From Siphonodentalium dalli (lineage: Eukaryota; Mollusca; Scaphopoda; Gadilida; Siphonodentaliidae): a stretch of DNA of 64,000 nt. The first letter of the stretch is position 1; each line of letters starts with the position of its first letter. Both the position numbers and the translations under genes were made by a program. This document shows, piece after piece, positions 34,001 through 50,710 of this stretch. The stretch spans positions 2,420,001-2,484,000 of the forward strand of contig CP136062.1 in NCBI GenBank assembly GCA_032622095.1, given 5' to 3'. The notes under the pieces were generated by a model. The model saw only the letters and a program-made list of their open reading frames with translations. It ran no database searches and was not told the origin of the DNA.

Positions 34001-35485
34001 TGTACATGTAGATATAGATATTATACATGTAGATATAGATATTATACATGTATATATAGATATTATACATGTAGATATAGATATTATACAGGTAATATAG
34101 ATATTATACATGTAGATATAGATATTATACATGTAGATATAGATATTATACATGTAGATATAGATATTATACATGTAGATATAGATAGTATACATGTAGA
34201 TATAGATATTATACAGGTAGATATAGATATTATACATGTATATATAGATATTATACATGTAGATATAGATATTATACAGGTAGATATAGATATTATACAG
34301 GTAGATATAGATATTATACATGTATATATAGATATTATACATGTAGATATAGATATAGATATTATACATGTAGATATAGATATCATACATGTAGATATAG
34401 ATATTATACATGTAGATATATATATTATACATGTAGATATATATATTATACATGTAGATATAGATATTATACATGTAGATATATATATTATACATGTAGA
34501 TATATATATTATACATGTAGATATAGATATTATACAGGTAGATATAGATATTATACATGTAGATATAGATATTATACAGGTAGATACAGATATTATACAT
34601 GTAGATATAGATATTATACAGGTAGATATAGATATTATACATGTAGATATAGATATTATACATGTAGATATATATATTATACATGTAGATATATATATTA
34701 TACATGTATATATAGATATTATACAGGTAGATATAGATATTATACAGGTAGATATAGATTATTATACATGTAGATATATATATTACATGTAGATATACAT
34801 GTAGATATAGATATTATACATGTAGATATAGATATTATACATGTAGATATAGATATTATACAGGTAGATATAGATATTATACAGGTAGATATATATATTA
34901 TACATGTAGATATAGATATTATACAGGTAGGATATATATATTATACATGTAGGATATAGATATTATACATGTAGATATAGATATTATACATGTAGATATA
35001 GATATTATACAGGTAGATATAGATATTATACAGGTAGATATATATATTATACATGTAGATATAGATATTATACAGGTAGATATATATATTATACATGTAG
35101 ATATAGATATTATACAGGTAGATATAGATATTATACATGTAGATATAGATATTATACAGGTAGATATAGATATTATACATGTAGGTATAGATATTATACA
35201 TGTAGATATAGATATTATACATGTAGATATAGGATATTATACATGTAGATATAGATATTATACATGTATATATAGATATTATACATGTAGATATAGATAT
35301 TATACTTGTAGATATAGATAGTATACATGTAGATATACATGTAGATATAGATATTATACATGTAGATATAGATATTATACATGTAGATATAGGATATTAT
35401 ACATATAGATATAGATATTATACATGTAGATATAGATAGTATACATGTATATATACATGTAGATATAGATATTATACATGTAGAT
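28041..35485 (+). repeat. Left arm of giant palindrome, indel-rich
   Basis: Rare variant monomers occur in mirror order on the right arm. GATATTTTAC at 28191 pairs with GTAAAATATC at 42821. CGATTTTTTACA at ~30,370 and ~32,820 pairs with TGTAAAAAATCG at ~40,638 and ~38,181. The arm carries about 18 one- or two-base indels by my reading (for example near 28269, 29367, 30969, 31114, 31620, 33030, 33374, 33546, 34004, 34769, 34930, 34951, 35233, 35391). It lacks two monomers near the centre. The mirrored sites on the right arm are regular. Confidence 0.85.
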
Positions 35486-38400
35486 ATCTACATGTATAAT
35501 ATCTATATCTACATGTATAATATCTATATCTACATGTATAATATCTATATCTACATGTATATATACATGTATACTATCTATATCTACATGTATAATATCT
35601 ATATCTATATGTATAATATCTATATCTACATGTATAATATCTATATCTACATGTATAATATCTATATCTACATGTATATCTACATGTATACTATCTATAT
35701 CTACAAGTATAATATCTATATCTACATGTATAATATCTATATATACATGTATAATATCTATATCTACATGTATAATATCTATATCTACATGTATAATATC
35801 TATATCTACATGTATAATATCTATACCTACATGTATAATATCTATATCTACCTGTATAATATCTATATCTACATGTATAATATCTATATCTACCTGTATA
35901 ATATCTATATCTACATGTATAATATATATATCTACCTGTATAATATCTATATCTACATGTATAATATATATATCTACCTGTATAATATCTATATCTACCT
36001 GTATAATATCTATATCTACATGTATAATATCTATATCTACATGTATAATATCTATATCTACATGTATAATATATATATCTACCTGTATAATATCTATATC
36101 TACATGTATAATATATATATCTACCTGTATAATATCTATATCTACCTGTATAATATCTATATCTACATGTATAATATCTATATCTACATGTATAATATCT
36201 ATATCTACATGTATATCTACATGTATAATATATATATCTACATGTATAATATCTATATCTACCTGTATAATATCTATATCTACCTGTATAATATCTATAT
36301 ATACATGTATAATATATATATCTACATGTATAATATATATATCTACATGTATAATATCTATATCTACATGTATAATATCTATATCTACCTGTATAATATC
36401 TATATCTACATGTATAATATCTGTATCTACCTGTATAATATCTATATCTACATGTATAATATCTATATCTACCTGTATAATATCTATATCTACATGTATA
36501 ATATATATATCTACATGTATAATATATATATCTACATGTATAATATCTATATCTACATGTATAATATATATATCTACATGTATAATATATATATCTACAT
36601 GTATAATATCTATATCTACATGTATGATATCTATATCTACATGTATAATATCTATATCTATATCTACATGTATAATATCTATATATACATGTATAATATC
36701 TATATCTACCTGTATAATATCTATATCTACCTGTATAATATCTATATCTACATGTATAATATCTATATATACATGTATAATATCTATATCTACCTGTATA
36801 ATATCTATATCTACATGTATACTATCTATATCTACATGTATAATATCTATATCTACATGTATAATATCTATATCTACATGTATAATATCTATATCTACAT
36901 GTATAATATCTATATCTACCTGTATAATATCTATATCTACATGTATAATATCTATATATACATGTATAATATCTATATCTACATGTATAATATCTATATC
37001 TACATGTACAATATCTATATCTACATGTATAATATCTATATCTACCTGTATAATATCTATATCTACATGTATAATATCTATATCTACATGTATAATATCT
37101 ATATATACATGTATAATATCTATATCTACATGTATAATATCTATATCTACATGTATAATATCTATATCTACCTGTATAATATCTATATCTACCTGTATAA
37201 TATCTATATCTACATGTATAATATCTATATCTACATGTATAATATATATATCTACATGTATAATATCTATATCTACCTGTATAATATCTATATCTACATG
37301 TATAATATCTATATCTACATGTATAATATCTGTATCTACATGTATAATATCTATATCTACCTGTATAATATCTATATCTACCTGTATAATATCTATATCT
37401 ACCTGTATAATATATATAACTACATGTATAATATCTATATCTACCTGTATAATATCTATATCTACCTGTATAATATCTATATCTACATGTATAATATCTA
37501 TATCTACCTGTATAATATATATATCTACCTGTATAATATCTATATCTACATGTATAATATCTATATCTACATGTATAATATCTATATATACCTGTATAAT
37601 ATATATATCTACCTGTATAATATCTATATCTACCTGTATAATATCTATATCTACCTGTATAATATATATATCTACATGTATAATATCTATATCTACATGT
37701 ATAATATCTATATATACATGTATAATATCTATATCTACATGTATAATATATATATCTACCTGTATAATATCTATATCTACCTGTATAATATCTATATCTA
37801 CCTGTATAATATATATATCTACATGTATAATATCTATATCTACATGTATAATATCTATATCTACATGTATAATATCTATATATACATGTATAATATCTAT
37901 ATCTACATGTATAATATCTATATCTACATGTATAATATCTATATCTACATGTATAATATCTATATCTACATGTATAATATCTATATATACATGTATAATA
38001 TCTATATCTACCTGTATAATATCTATATCTACATGTATAATATCTATATCTACCTGTATAATATCTATATCTACATGTATAATATCTATATATACCTGTA
38101 TAATATCTATATCTACAAGTATAATATATATATCTACCTGTATGATATCTATATCTACATGTATAATATATATATCTACATGTAAAAAATCGATATCTAC
38201 ATGTACAATATCTATATCTACATGTATAATATCTATATCTACATGTATAATATCTATATCTACATGTACAATATCTATATCTACCTGTATAATATCTATA
38301 TCTACATGTATAATATATATATCTACCTGTATGATATCTATATCTACATATATAATATCTATATCTACATGTATAATATATATATCTACATGTATAATAT

Positions 38401-41400
38401 ATATATCTACATGTATAATATATATATATACATGTATAATATCTATATCTACATGTATAATATCTATATCTACCTGTATAATATCTATATCTACATGTAT
38501 AATATCTATATCTACCTGTATGATATCTATATCTACATGTATAATATATATATCTACATGTATAATATATATATCTACATGTATAATATATATATATACA
38601 TGTATAATATCTATATCTACATGTATAATATCTATATCTGCCTGTATAATATATATATATACATGTATAATATATATATATACATGTATAATATCTATAT
38701 CTACATGTATAATATATATATCTACATGTATAATATCTATATCTACCTGTATAATATCTATATCTACATGCATAATATATATATATACATGTATAATATC
38801 TATATCTACATGTATAATATCTATATCTACCTGTATAATATCTATATATACATGTATAATATATATATCTACATGTATAATATCTATATCTACTTGTATA
38901 CTATCTATATCTACATGTATAATATCTATATCTACATGTATAATATCTATATCTACATGTATAATATCTATATCTACATGTATAATATCTATATCTACCT
39001 GTATAATATCTATATCTACATGTATAATATCTATATCTGCATGTACAATATCTATATCTACATGTATAATATCTATATCTATATGTATAATATCTATATC
39101 TACATGTATAATATCTATATCTACATGTATAATATCTATGTCTACATGTATAATATCTATATCTACATGTATAATATCTATATCTACATGTATAATATCT
39201 ATATCTACATGTATAATATCTATATCTACATGTATAATATCTATATATACATGTATAATATCTATATCTACATGTATACTATCTATATCTACATGTATAA
39301 TATCTATATCTACCTGTATAATATCTATATCTACATGTATAATATCTATATCTACATGTATAATATCTATATCTACATGTATAATATATATATCTACCTG
39401 TATAATATCTATATCTACATGTATAATATATATATCTACCTGTATGATATCTATATCTACATGTATAATATCTATATATACCTGTATAATATCTATATCT
39501 ACCTGTATAATATCTATATCTACCTGTATAATATCTATATCTACATGTATAATATCTATATCTACATGTATAATATCTATATCTACATGTATAATATCTA
39601 TATCTACCTGTATAATATCTATATCTACATGTATAATATCTATATCTACATGTATAATATCTATATCTACATGTATAATATCTATATCTACATGTATAAT
39701 ATCTATATCTACATGTATAATATCTATATCTACCTGTATAATATCTATATCTACATGTATAATATCTATATCTACATGTATAATATCTGTATCTACATGT
39801 ATAATATCTATATCTACCTGTATAATATCTATATCTACCTGTATAATATCTATATCTACCTGTATAATATATATATCTACATGTATAATATCTATATCTA
39901 CCTGTATAATATCTATATCTACCTGTATAATATCTATATCTACATGTATAATATCTATATCTACCTGTATAATATATATATCTACCTGTATAATATCTAT
40001 ATCTACATGTATAATATCTATATCTACATGTATAATATCTATATATACCTGTATAATATATATATCTACCTGTATAATATCTATATCTACCTGTATAATA
40101 TCTATATCTACCTGTATAATATCTATATCTACATGTATAATATCTATATCTACATGTATAATATCTATATATACATGTATAATATCTATATCTACATGTA
40201 TAATATATATATCTACCTGTATAATATCTATATCTACCTGTATAATATCTATATCTACCTGTATAATATCTATATCTACATGTATAATATCTATATCTAC
40301 ATGTATAATATCTATATCTACATGTATAATATCTATATATACATGTATAATATCTATATCTACATGTATAATATCTATATCTACATGTATAATATCTATA
40401 TCTACATGTATAATATCTATATCTACATGTATAATATCTATATATACATGTATAATATCTATATCTACCTGTATAATATCTATATCTACATGTATAATAT
40501 CTATATCTACCTGTATAATATCTATATCTACATGTATAATATCTATATATACCTGTATAATATCTATATCTACAAGTATAATATATATATCTACCTGTAT
40601 GATATCTATATCTACATGTATAATATATATATCTACATGTAAAAAATCGATATCTACATGTACAATATCTATATCTACCTGTATAATATCTATATCTACA
40701 TGTATAATATCTATATCTACATGTACAATATCTATATCTACCTGTATAATATCTATATCTACATGTATAATATATATATCTACCTGTATGATATCTATAT
40801 CTACATATATAATATCTATATCTACATGTATAATATATATATCTACATGTATAATATATATATCTACATGTATAATATATATATATACATGTATAATATC
40901 TATATCTACATGTATAATATCTATATCTACCTGTATAATATCTATATCTACATGTATAATATATATATCTACCTGTATGATATCTATATCTACATGTATA
41001 ATATATATATCTACATGTATAATATATATATCTACATGTATAATATATATATATACATGTATAATATCTATATCTACATGTATAATATCTATATCTGCCT
41101 GTATAATATATATATATACATGTATAATATATATATATACATGTATAATATCTATATCTACATGTATAATATATATATCTAAATGTATAATATCTATATC
41201 TACCTGTATAATATCTATATCTACATGCATAATATATATATATACATGTATAATATCTATATCTACATGTATAATATCTATATCTACCTGTATAATATCT
41301 ATATATACATGTATAATATATATATCTACATGTATAATATCTATATCTACTTGTATACTATCTATATCTACATGTATAATATCTATATCTACATGTATAA

Positions 41401-42980
41401 TATCTATATCTACATGTATAATATCTATATCTACATGTATAATATCTATATCTACCTGTATAATATCTATATCTACATGTATAATATCTATATCTGCATG
41501 TACAATATCTATATCTACATGTATAATATCTATATCTATATGTATAATATCTATATCTACATGTATAATATCTATATCTACATGTATAATATCTATATCT
41601 ACATGTATAATATCTATATCTACATGTATAATATCTATATCTACATGTATAATATCTATATCTACATGTATAATATCTATATCTACATGTATAATATCTA
41701 TATATACATGTATAATATCTATATCTACATGTATACTATCTATATCTACATGTATAATATCTATATCTACCTGTATAATATCTATATCTACATGTATAAT
41801 ATCTATATCTAAATGTATAATATCTATATCTACATGTATAATATATATATCTACCTGTATAATATCTATATCTACATGTATAATATATATATCTACCTGT
41901 ATGATATCTATATCTACATGTATAATATCTATATATACCTGTATAATATCTATATCTACCTGTATAATATCTATATCTACCTGTATAATATCTATATCTA
42001 CATGTATAATATCTATATCTACCTGTATAATATCTATATCTACATGTATAATATCTATATCTACATGTATAATATCTATATCTACATGTATAATATCTAT
42101 ATCTACATGTATAATATCTATATCTACATGTATAATATCTATATCTACATGTATAATATATATATCTACCTGTATAATATATATATCTACATGTATAATA
42201 TCTATATCTACATGTATAATATCTATATCTACCTGTATAATATATATATCTACCTGTATAATATCTATATCTTCCTGTATAATATCTATATCTACATGTA
42301 TAATATCTATATATACCTGTATAATATCTATATCTACCTGTATAATATCTATATCTACCTGTATAATATCTATATCTACCTGTATAATATCTATATCTAC
42401 ATGTATAATATCTATATCTACCTGTATAATATCTATATCTACCTGTATAATATCTATATCTACATGTATAATATCTATATCTACCTGTATAATATCTATA
42501 TCTACATGTATAATATCTATATCTACATGTATAATATCTATATCTACATGTATAATATATATATCTACCTGTATAATATCTATATCTACCTGTATAATAT
42601 ATATATACATGTATAATATTTATATTTACCTGTATAATATCTATATCTACCTGTATAATATCTATATCTACCTGTATAATATCTATATCTACCTGTATAA
42701 TATCTATATCTACCTGTATACTATCTATATCTACATGTATAATATCTATATCTACCTGTATAATATATATATCTACCTGTATAATATCTATATCTACCTG
42801 TATAATATCTATATATACCTGTAAAATATCTATATATACATGTATAATATCTATATCTACATGTATAATATCTATATCTACCTGTATAATATCTATATCT
42901 ACCTGTATAATATATATATCTACATGTATAATATCTATATCTACATGTATAATATCTATATCTACCTGTATAATATCTAT
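35486..42980 (-). repeat. Right arm of giant palindrome, regular register
   Basis: Mirror of 28041-35485 with the same order of variant monomers up to the position corresponding to the gap edge. It keeps strict 3n spacing throughout: a single minus-strand frame stays open from 42,610 to 35,375. The centre (TAGATATCTA at 35481-35490) has no spacer. The satellite simply continues beyond 42,980 in the same orientation. Confidence 0.85.
37050..41960. repeat. ~2,457-bp higher-order repeat, two copies (117 monomers each)
   Basis: Landmark variants recur at one offset. TCTGTATCTAC occurs at ~37,329 and ~39,787. GTAAAAAATCG occurs at 38,182 and 40,639. TCTGCATGTAC occurs at ~39,035 and ~41,493. CTATATGTATAAT occurs at ~39,080 and ~41,538. 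The offsets are 2,457-2,458. Similarity runs on to at least 39,500/41,960. The same pair appears in mirror image on the left arm (offset ~2,450 because of indels). Outer limits are approximate. Confidence 0.8.
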
Positions 42981-45900
42981 ATCTACATGTATAATATATA
43001 TATCTACCTGTATAATATCTATATCTACCTGTATAATGTCTATATCTACCTGTATAATATCTATATCTACCTGTATAATATCTATATCTACATGTATAAT
43101 ATATATATCTACCTGTATAATATCTATATCTACATGTATAATATATATATCTACCTGTATAATATCTATATCTACCTGTATAATATCTATATCTACCTGT
43201 ATAATATCTATATCTACATGTATAATATATATATCTACCTGTATAATATCTATATCTACATGTATAATATATATATCTACCTGTATAATATCTATATCTA
43301 CCTGTATAATATCTATATCTACCTGTATAATATCTATATCTACCTGTATAATATCTATATCTACATGTATAATATCTATATCTACATGTATAATATACAT
43401 ATCTACATGTACAATATCTATATCTACATGTATAATATCTATATCTACATGTATAATATCTATATCAACATGTATAATATCTATATCTACATGTATAATA
43501 TCTATATCTACATGTATAATATCTATATCTACATGTATAATATCTATATCTACATGTATAATATCTATATCTACATGTATAATATCTATATCTACATGTG
43601 TAATATATATATCTACCTGTATGATATCTATATCTACCTGTATAATATCTATATCTACATGTATAATATCTATATCTACATGTATAATATATATATCTAC
43701 CTGTATGATATCTATATCTACATGTATAATATCTATATCTACCTGTATGATATCTATATCTACATGTATAATATCTAGATCTACATGTATAATATCTATA
43801 TCTACATGTATAATATCTATATCTACATGTATAATATATATATCTACCTGTATGATATCTATATCTACATGTATAATATCTATATCTACCTGTATGATAT
43901 CTATATCTACATGTATAATATCTAGATCTACATGTATAATATCTATATCTACATGTATAATATCTATATCTACATGTATACTATCTATATCTACATGTAT
44001 AATATCTATATCTACATGTATAATATCTATATCTACATGTATAATATCTATATCTACATGTATAATATCTATATCTACATGTATAATATCTATATCTACA
44101 TGTATAATATCTATATCTACATGTATAATATATATATCTACATGTATAATATCTATATCTACCTGTATAATATCTATATCTACATGTATAATATCTATAT
44201 CTACCTGTATAATATCTATATCTACATGTATAATATCTATATCTACATGTATAATATCTATATCTACATGTATAATATCTATATCTACATGTATAATATC
44301 TATATCTACATGTATAATATATATATCTACATGTATAATATCTATATCTACATGTATAATATATATATCTACATGTATAATATCTATATCTACCTGTATA
44401 ATATCTATATCTACATGTATAATATCTATATCTACATGTATAATATCTATATCTACATGTATAATATCTATATCTACATGTATAATATCTATATCTACAT
44501 GTATAATATCTATATCTACATGTATATATACATGTATACTATCTATATCTACATGTATAACATCTATATCTATATGTATAATATCTATATCTACATGTAT
44601 AATATCTATATCTACATGTATAATATCTATATCTACATGTATATCTACATGTATACTATCTATATCTACATGTATAATATCTATATCTACATGTATAATA
44701 TATATATCTACCTGTATAATATCTATATCTACATGTATAATATATATATCTACCTGTATAATATCTATATCTACCTGTATAATATCTATATCTACATGTA
44801 TAATATCTATATCTACATGTATAATATCTATATCTACATGTATAATATATATATCTACCTGTATAATATCTATATCTACATGTATAATATATATATCTAC
44901 CTGTATAATATCTATATCTACCTGTATAATATCTATATCTACATGTATAATATCTATATCTACATGTATAATATCTATATCTACATGTATATCTACATGT
45001 ATAATATATATATCTACATGTATAATATCTATATCTACCTGTATAATATCTATATCTACCTGTATAATATCTATATATACATGTATAATATATATATCTA
45101 CATGTATAATATATATATCTACATGTATAATATCTATATCTACATGTATAATATCTATATCTACCTGTATAATATCTATATCTACATGTATAATATCTGT
45201 ATCTACCTGTATAATATCTATATCTACATGTATAATATCTATATCTACCTGTATAATATCTATATCTACATGTATAATATATATATCTACATGTATAATA
45301 TATATATCTACATGTATAATATCTATATCTACATGTACAATATATATATATCTACATGTATAATATATATATCTACATGTATAATATCTATATCTACATG
45401 TATAATATCTATATCTACATGTATAATATCTATATCTATATCTACATGTATAATATCTATATATACATGTATAATATCTATATCTACCTGTATAATATCT
45501 ATATCTACCTGTATAATATCTATATCTACATGTATAATATCTATATCTACATGTATAATATATATATTTACCTGTATAATATCTATATCTACCTGTATAA
45601 TATCTATATCTACATGTATACTATCTATATCTACCTGTATAATATCTATATCTACATGTATAATATCTATATATACCTGTATAATATCTATATCTACCTG
45701 TATAATATCTCTATCTACATGTATAATATCTATATCTACATGTGTAATATCTATATATACCTGTATAATATCTATATCTACCTGTATAATATCTATATCT
45801 ACATGTATAATATCTATATCTACATGTATAATATCTATATCTACCTGTATAATATCTATATCTACCTGTATAATATCTATATCTACATGTATAATTTCTA

Positions 45901-48900
45901 TATCTACCTGTATAATATCTATATCTACATGTATAATATCTATATCTACATGTATAATATCTATATCTACATGTATAATATCTATATCTACCTGTATGAT
46001 ATCTATATCTACCTGTATAATATCTATATCTACATGTATAATATCTATATCTACCTGTATAATATCTATATCTACCTGTATAATATCTATATCTACATGT
46101 ATAATATCTATATCTACATGTATAATATCTATATCTACCTGTATAATATATATATCTACCTGTATAATATCTATATCTACATGTATAATATCTATATCTA
46201 CCTGTATAATATCTATATCTACATGTATAATATATATATCTACCTGTATAATATATATATCTACCTGTATAATATCTATATCTACATGTATAATATCTAT
46301 ATCTACCTGTATAATATCTATATCTACCTGTATAATATCTATATCTACATGTATAATATCTATATCTACCTGTATAATATCTATATCTACCTGTATAATA
46401 TCTATATCTACATGTATAATATCTATATCTACATGTATAATATCTATATCTACATGTATAATATCTATATCTACCTGTATAATATCTATATCTACATGTA
46501 TAATATCTCTATCTACATTTATAATATCTATATCTACATGTATAATATCTATATCTACATGTATAATATCTATATCTACATGTATAATATCTATATCTAC
46601 CTGTATAATATCTATATCTACATGTATAATATCTATATATACCTGTATAATATCTATATCTACATGTATAATATCTATATCTACCTGTATAATATCTATA
46701 TCTACATGTATAATATCTATATCTACATGTATAATATCTATATCTACATGTATAATATCTATATCTACATGTATAATATCTATATCTACATGTATAATAT
46801 ATATATCTACCTGTATAATATCTATATCTACATGTATAATATCTATATTTACCTGTATAATATCTATATCTACATGTATAATATCTATATATACCTGTAT
46901 AATATCTATATCTACAAGTATAATATATATATCTACCTGTATGATATCTATATCTACATGTATAATATTTATATCTACATGTATAATATCTATATCTACA
47001 TGTATAATATATATATCTACCTGTATAATATCTATATCTACATGTATAATATCTATATCTACATGTACAATATCTATATCTACCTGTATAATATCTATAT
47101 CTACATGTATAATATATATATCTACCTGTATGATATCTATATCTACATGTATAATATATATATATCTACATGTATAATATATATATCTACATGTATAATA
47201 TATATGTCTACATGTATAATATATATATATACATGTATAATATCTATATCTACATGTATAATATCTATATCTACCTGTATAATATCTATATCTACATGTA
47301 TAATATATATATCTACCTGTATGATATCTATATCTACATGTATAATATATATATCTACATGTATAATATATATATCTACATGTATAATATATATATCTAC
47401 ATGTATAATATATATATATACATGTCTAATATATATATCTACATGTATAATATCTATATCTACCTGTATAATATATATATACATGTATAATATATATATA
47501 TACATGTATAATATCTATATCTACATGTATAATATATATATCTACATGTATAATATCTATATCTACCTGTATAATATCTATATCTACATGTATAATATCT
47601 ATATATACATGTATAATATCTATATCTACATGTATAATATCTATATCTACCTTTATAATATCTATATATACATGTATAATATCTATATCTACATGTATAA
47701 TATCTATATCTAATTGTATACTGTCTATATCTACATGTATAATATCTATATCTACATGTATAATATCTATATCTACATGTATAATATCTATATCTACATG
47801 TATAATATCTATATCTACCTGTATAATATCTATATCTACATGTATAATATCTATATCTACATGTATAATATCTATATCTACATGTATAATATCTATATCT
47901 ACATGTATAATATCTATATATACCTGTATAATATATATAGCTACCTGTATAATATCTATATCTACATGTATAATATCTATATCTACATGTATAATATCTA
48001 TATCTACATGTATAATATATATATCTACCTGTATGATATCTATATCTACATGTATAATATCTATATCTACCTGTATAATATCTATATCTACCTGTATAAT
48101 ATCTATATCTACATGTATAATATCTATATCTACATGTATAATATCTATATCTACATGTATAATATCTATATCTACATGTATAATATATATATCTACATGT
48201 ATAATATCTATATCTACATGTATAATATCTATATCTACATGTATAATATCTATATCTACCTGTATAATATCTATATCTACATGTATAATATATATATCTA
48301 CATGTATAATATATATATCTACATGTATAATATATATATCTACATGTATAATATCTATATCTACATGTATAATATCTATATCTACATGTATAATATCTAT
48401 ATCTACCTGTATAATATCTATATCTACTTGTATACTATCTATATCTACATGTATAATATCTATATCTACCTGTATAATATCTATATCTACCTGTATAATA
48501 TCTATATCTACATGTATAATATCTATATCTACATGTATAATATCTATATCTACATGTATAATATCTATATCTACATGTATAATATCTATATCTACATGTA
48601 TAATATCTATATATACATGTATAATATCTATATCTACATGTATAATATCTATATCTACCTGTATAATATCTATATATACATGTATAATATCTATATCTAC
48701 ATGTATAATATCTATATCTACATGTATAATATATATATCTACCTGTATAATATATATATCTACATGTATAATATCTATATCTACATGTATAATATCTATA
48801 TCTACATGTATAATATCTATATCTACATGTATAATATCTATATCTACATGTATAATATCTATATCTACATGTATAATATCTATATCTACCTGTATAATAT

Positions 48901-49599
48901 CTATATCTACATGTATAATATCTATATATACATGTATAATATTTATATCTACATGTATAATATATATATCTACATGTATAATATCTATATCTACATGTAT
49001 AATATATATATATACATGTATAATATCTATATCTACCTGCATAATATCTATATCTACCTGTATAATATCTATATCTACATGTATAATATCTATATCTACA
49101 TGTATACTATCTATATCTACATGTATAATATCTATATCTACATGTATACTATCTATATCTACATGTATACTATCTATATCTACATGTATAATATCTATAT
49201 CTACATGTATAATATCTATATCTACATGTATAATATATATATATCTACATGTATAATATCTATATCTACCTGTATAATATCTATATCTACCTGTATAATA
49301 TCTATATCTACATGTATAATATCTATATCTACATGTATACTATCTATATCTACATGTATACTATCTATATCTACATGTATAATATCTATATCTACATGTA
49401 TAATTTCTATATCTACATGTATAATTGCGAATGTCTGTCTGTCAGTGTTGTATAGAACTTCACAGGGGACCATCTAGAGGGGTATAACATGTGTAACATT
49501 TTACGAGAAAGATAATGGCGCGGGTTAGAATTTTCTAAAGTGACGCCGCTGTTGTCAGGGGCAGAAAGGGGGGAGGGGCCGAAATTTGTTTTGTCGCCG

Positions 49600-50710
49600 A
49601 TTTCCACCAAAATTATATATAATCATCCCCATTAAATGAGGAATATAATGGTGTGGTTTAAACATGTCAAAAGTGGCGCCGTTCGAGTCAGATGTGTGCG
49701 GAAGGGGAGAGGGGCACCACAATCGATAACAATAATTTCAGGGCCGATTTAAACCATATTAAAATTGATACACATTCTTCTCCATGATACAAGGAATCTT
49801 AGTGTGTGATTTAAAGATGCCAAATTGGTTTCGATTGGATGAGAGATTGGAGGGTGGGCACTCAATTTTATAAGAATTGGTTTAGCCACCAAACTTATAC
49901 AAACTCAACCACTTGGTATGAGGAGTCTAATGTTCTGGCTTGAAGCTGTCAAAAGTGGATTCATTCGAGTCAGGGGTGCACTGAAATTTGATACACAACA
50001 TTTTTAGCGCCAATGTCCACCAAATTCATACACATTCTATCCATGATACGAGGAATCTAATCGTGTGATTTAAAGACGCCACGTTGGAGCTGTTTGTGTG
50101 AGAGATGATATGGGGTGCGTGGGGTTGTCATTACATTTTATAAAAAAATTGATTAGTCGCCGATTAGCACCAAACTTATAAATAATCATCTCCAGGGTGT
50201 CAGGAGTCTAATTGTGTGGTGGGACCATTCGAGTCAGGGGTGCACAAAGGCTGAGAGAGATACACAAATTGATAAACAATATGTTTAGCGCCTATTTCCA
50301 CCAGATTGATAAATATTCTTCTCCGTGATCAAGCTGCAAAACAGAGTTCAGTCCCCTCGCTAAGCGATGTCTGAACGCTGCCGGATTGTGTATTTTCTTA
50401 AATAAATCTAACATTTGTTATTGAAGTGTTTTGCCAGCCACAATTCATCCTGGCTTGATCTAGACACATTTCAAATGATTATGGACACTTCAGTTTCTCA
50501 GAATAATGCAAATGAATGGTAACCTACAAAAGTCTCAAATAAATAAATGCGACATTTCTTCACATTACGTGTAGGTGCGGGCATTGGTAATTCCTGCGTA
50601 GGGGACTGAACTCTGCGTGGAGCTTGCTCCGTAATACGAGGAGTCTAATCGTGTGGTTTAAATACGCCAAATTGGTGTCTTTTGGGTGAGAGATATGGGG
50701 GCCTTAAATT
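49600..50710. repeat. Diverged ~135-145-bp tandem repeat
   Basis: The recurring order is CCACCAAA.T.ATA, then CTCC.TGATACGAGGA.TCTAAT, then GTGTG.TTTAAA..GCCA, then CATTCGAGTCAGG.GTGC. Units begin near 49,605, 49,745, 49,890, 50,027, 50,170 and 50,300, and one resumes at 50,627 after an inserted MITE. The units are well diverged from each other, unlike the satellite. Confidence 0.7.
50330..50626. mobile_element. MITE inserted in the diverged tandem repeat
   Basis: Ends CAAGCTGCAAAACAGAGTTC and GAACTCTGCGTGGAGCTTG, followed inward by AGTCCCCT...AGGGGACT. Flanks CTCCGTGAT (50321-50329) and CTCCGTAAT (50627-50635) match at 8 of 9. Other units of the host repeat carry uninterrupted CTCCATGATACGAGG, so the empty site is visible. 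An 8- or 9-bp duplication fits hAT or Mutator-like elements; I cannot choose. Confidence 0.72.

Larger units (their letters stand above)
28041..49426. repeat. 21-bp satellite array, ~1,000 monomers, with an inversion
   Basis: The monomer contains ATATAGATATTATACA followed by TGT or GGT and AG, 21 bp in all, with 4 G/C per consensus monomer. The main variants are ACATGT/ACAGGT and GATATAGAT/GATATATAT. Orientation flips at 35,485/35,486. Because 21 is a multiple of 3, four of six frames are stop-free and give heptapeptide repeats (for example IDIIHVD, YYTCRYR). Frames up to 2,411 codons are therefore expected by-products and not genes. The array ends at AATTGCGAATGTCTG. Confidence 0.98.

Noticed and set aside
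35375-42610. 2,411-codon open frame and other giant frames in the 21-bp arrays
   Set aside because: The monomer is a multiple of 3 with no stop in four of six frames, so long frames on both strands are automatic. The heptapeptide repeats have no start context, no flanking exons and no unique sequence.
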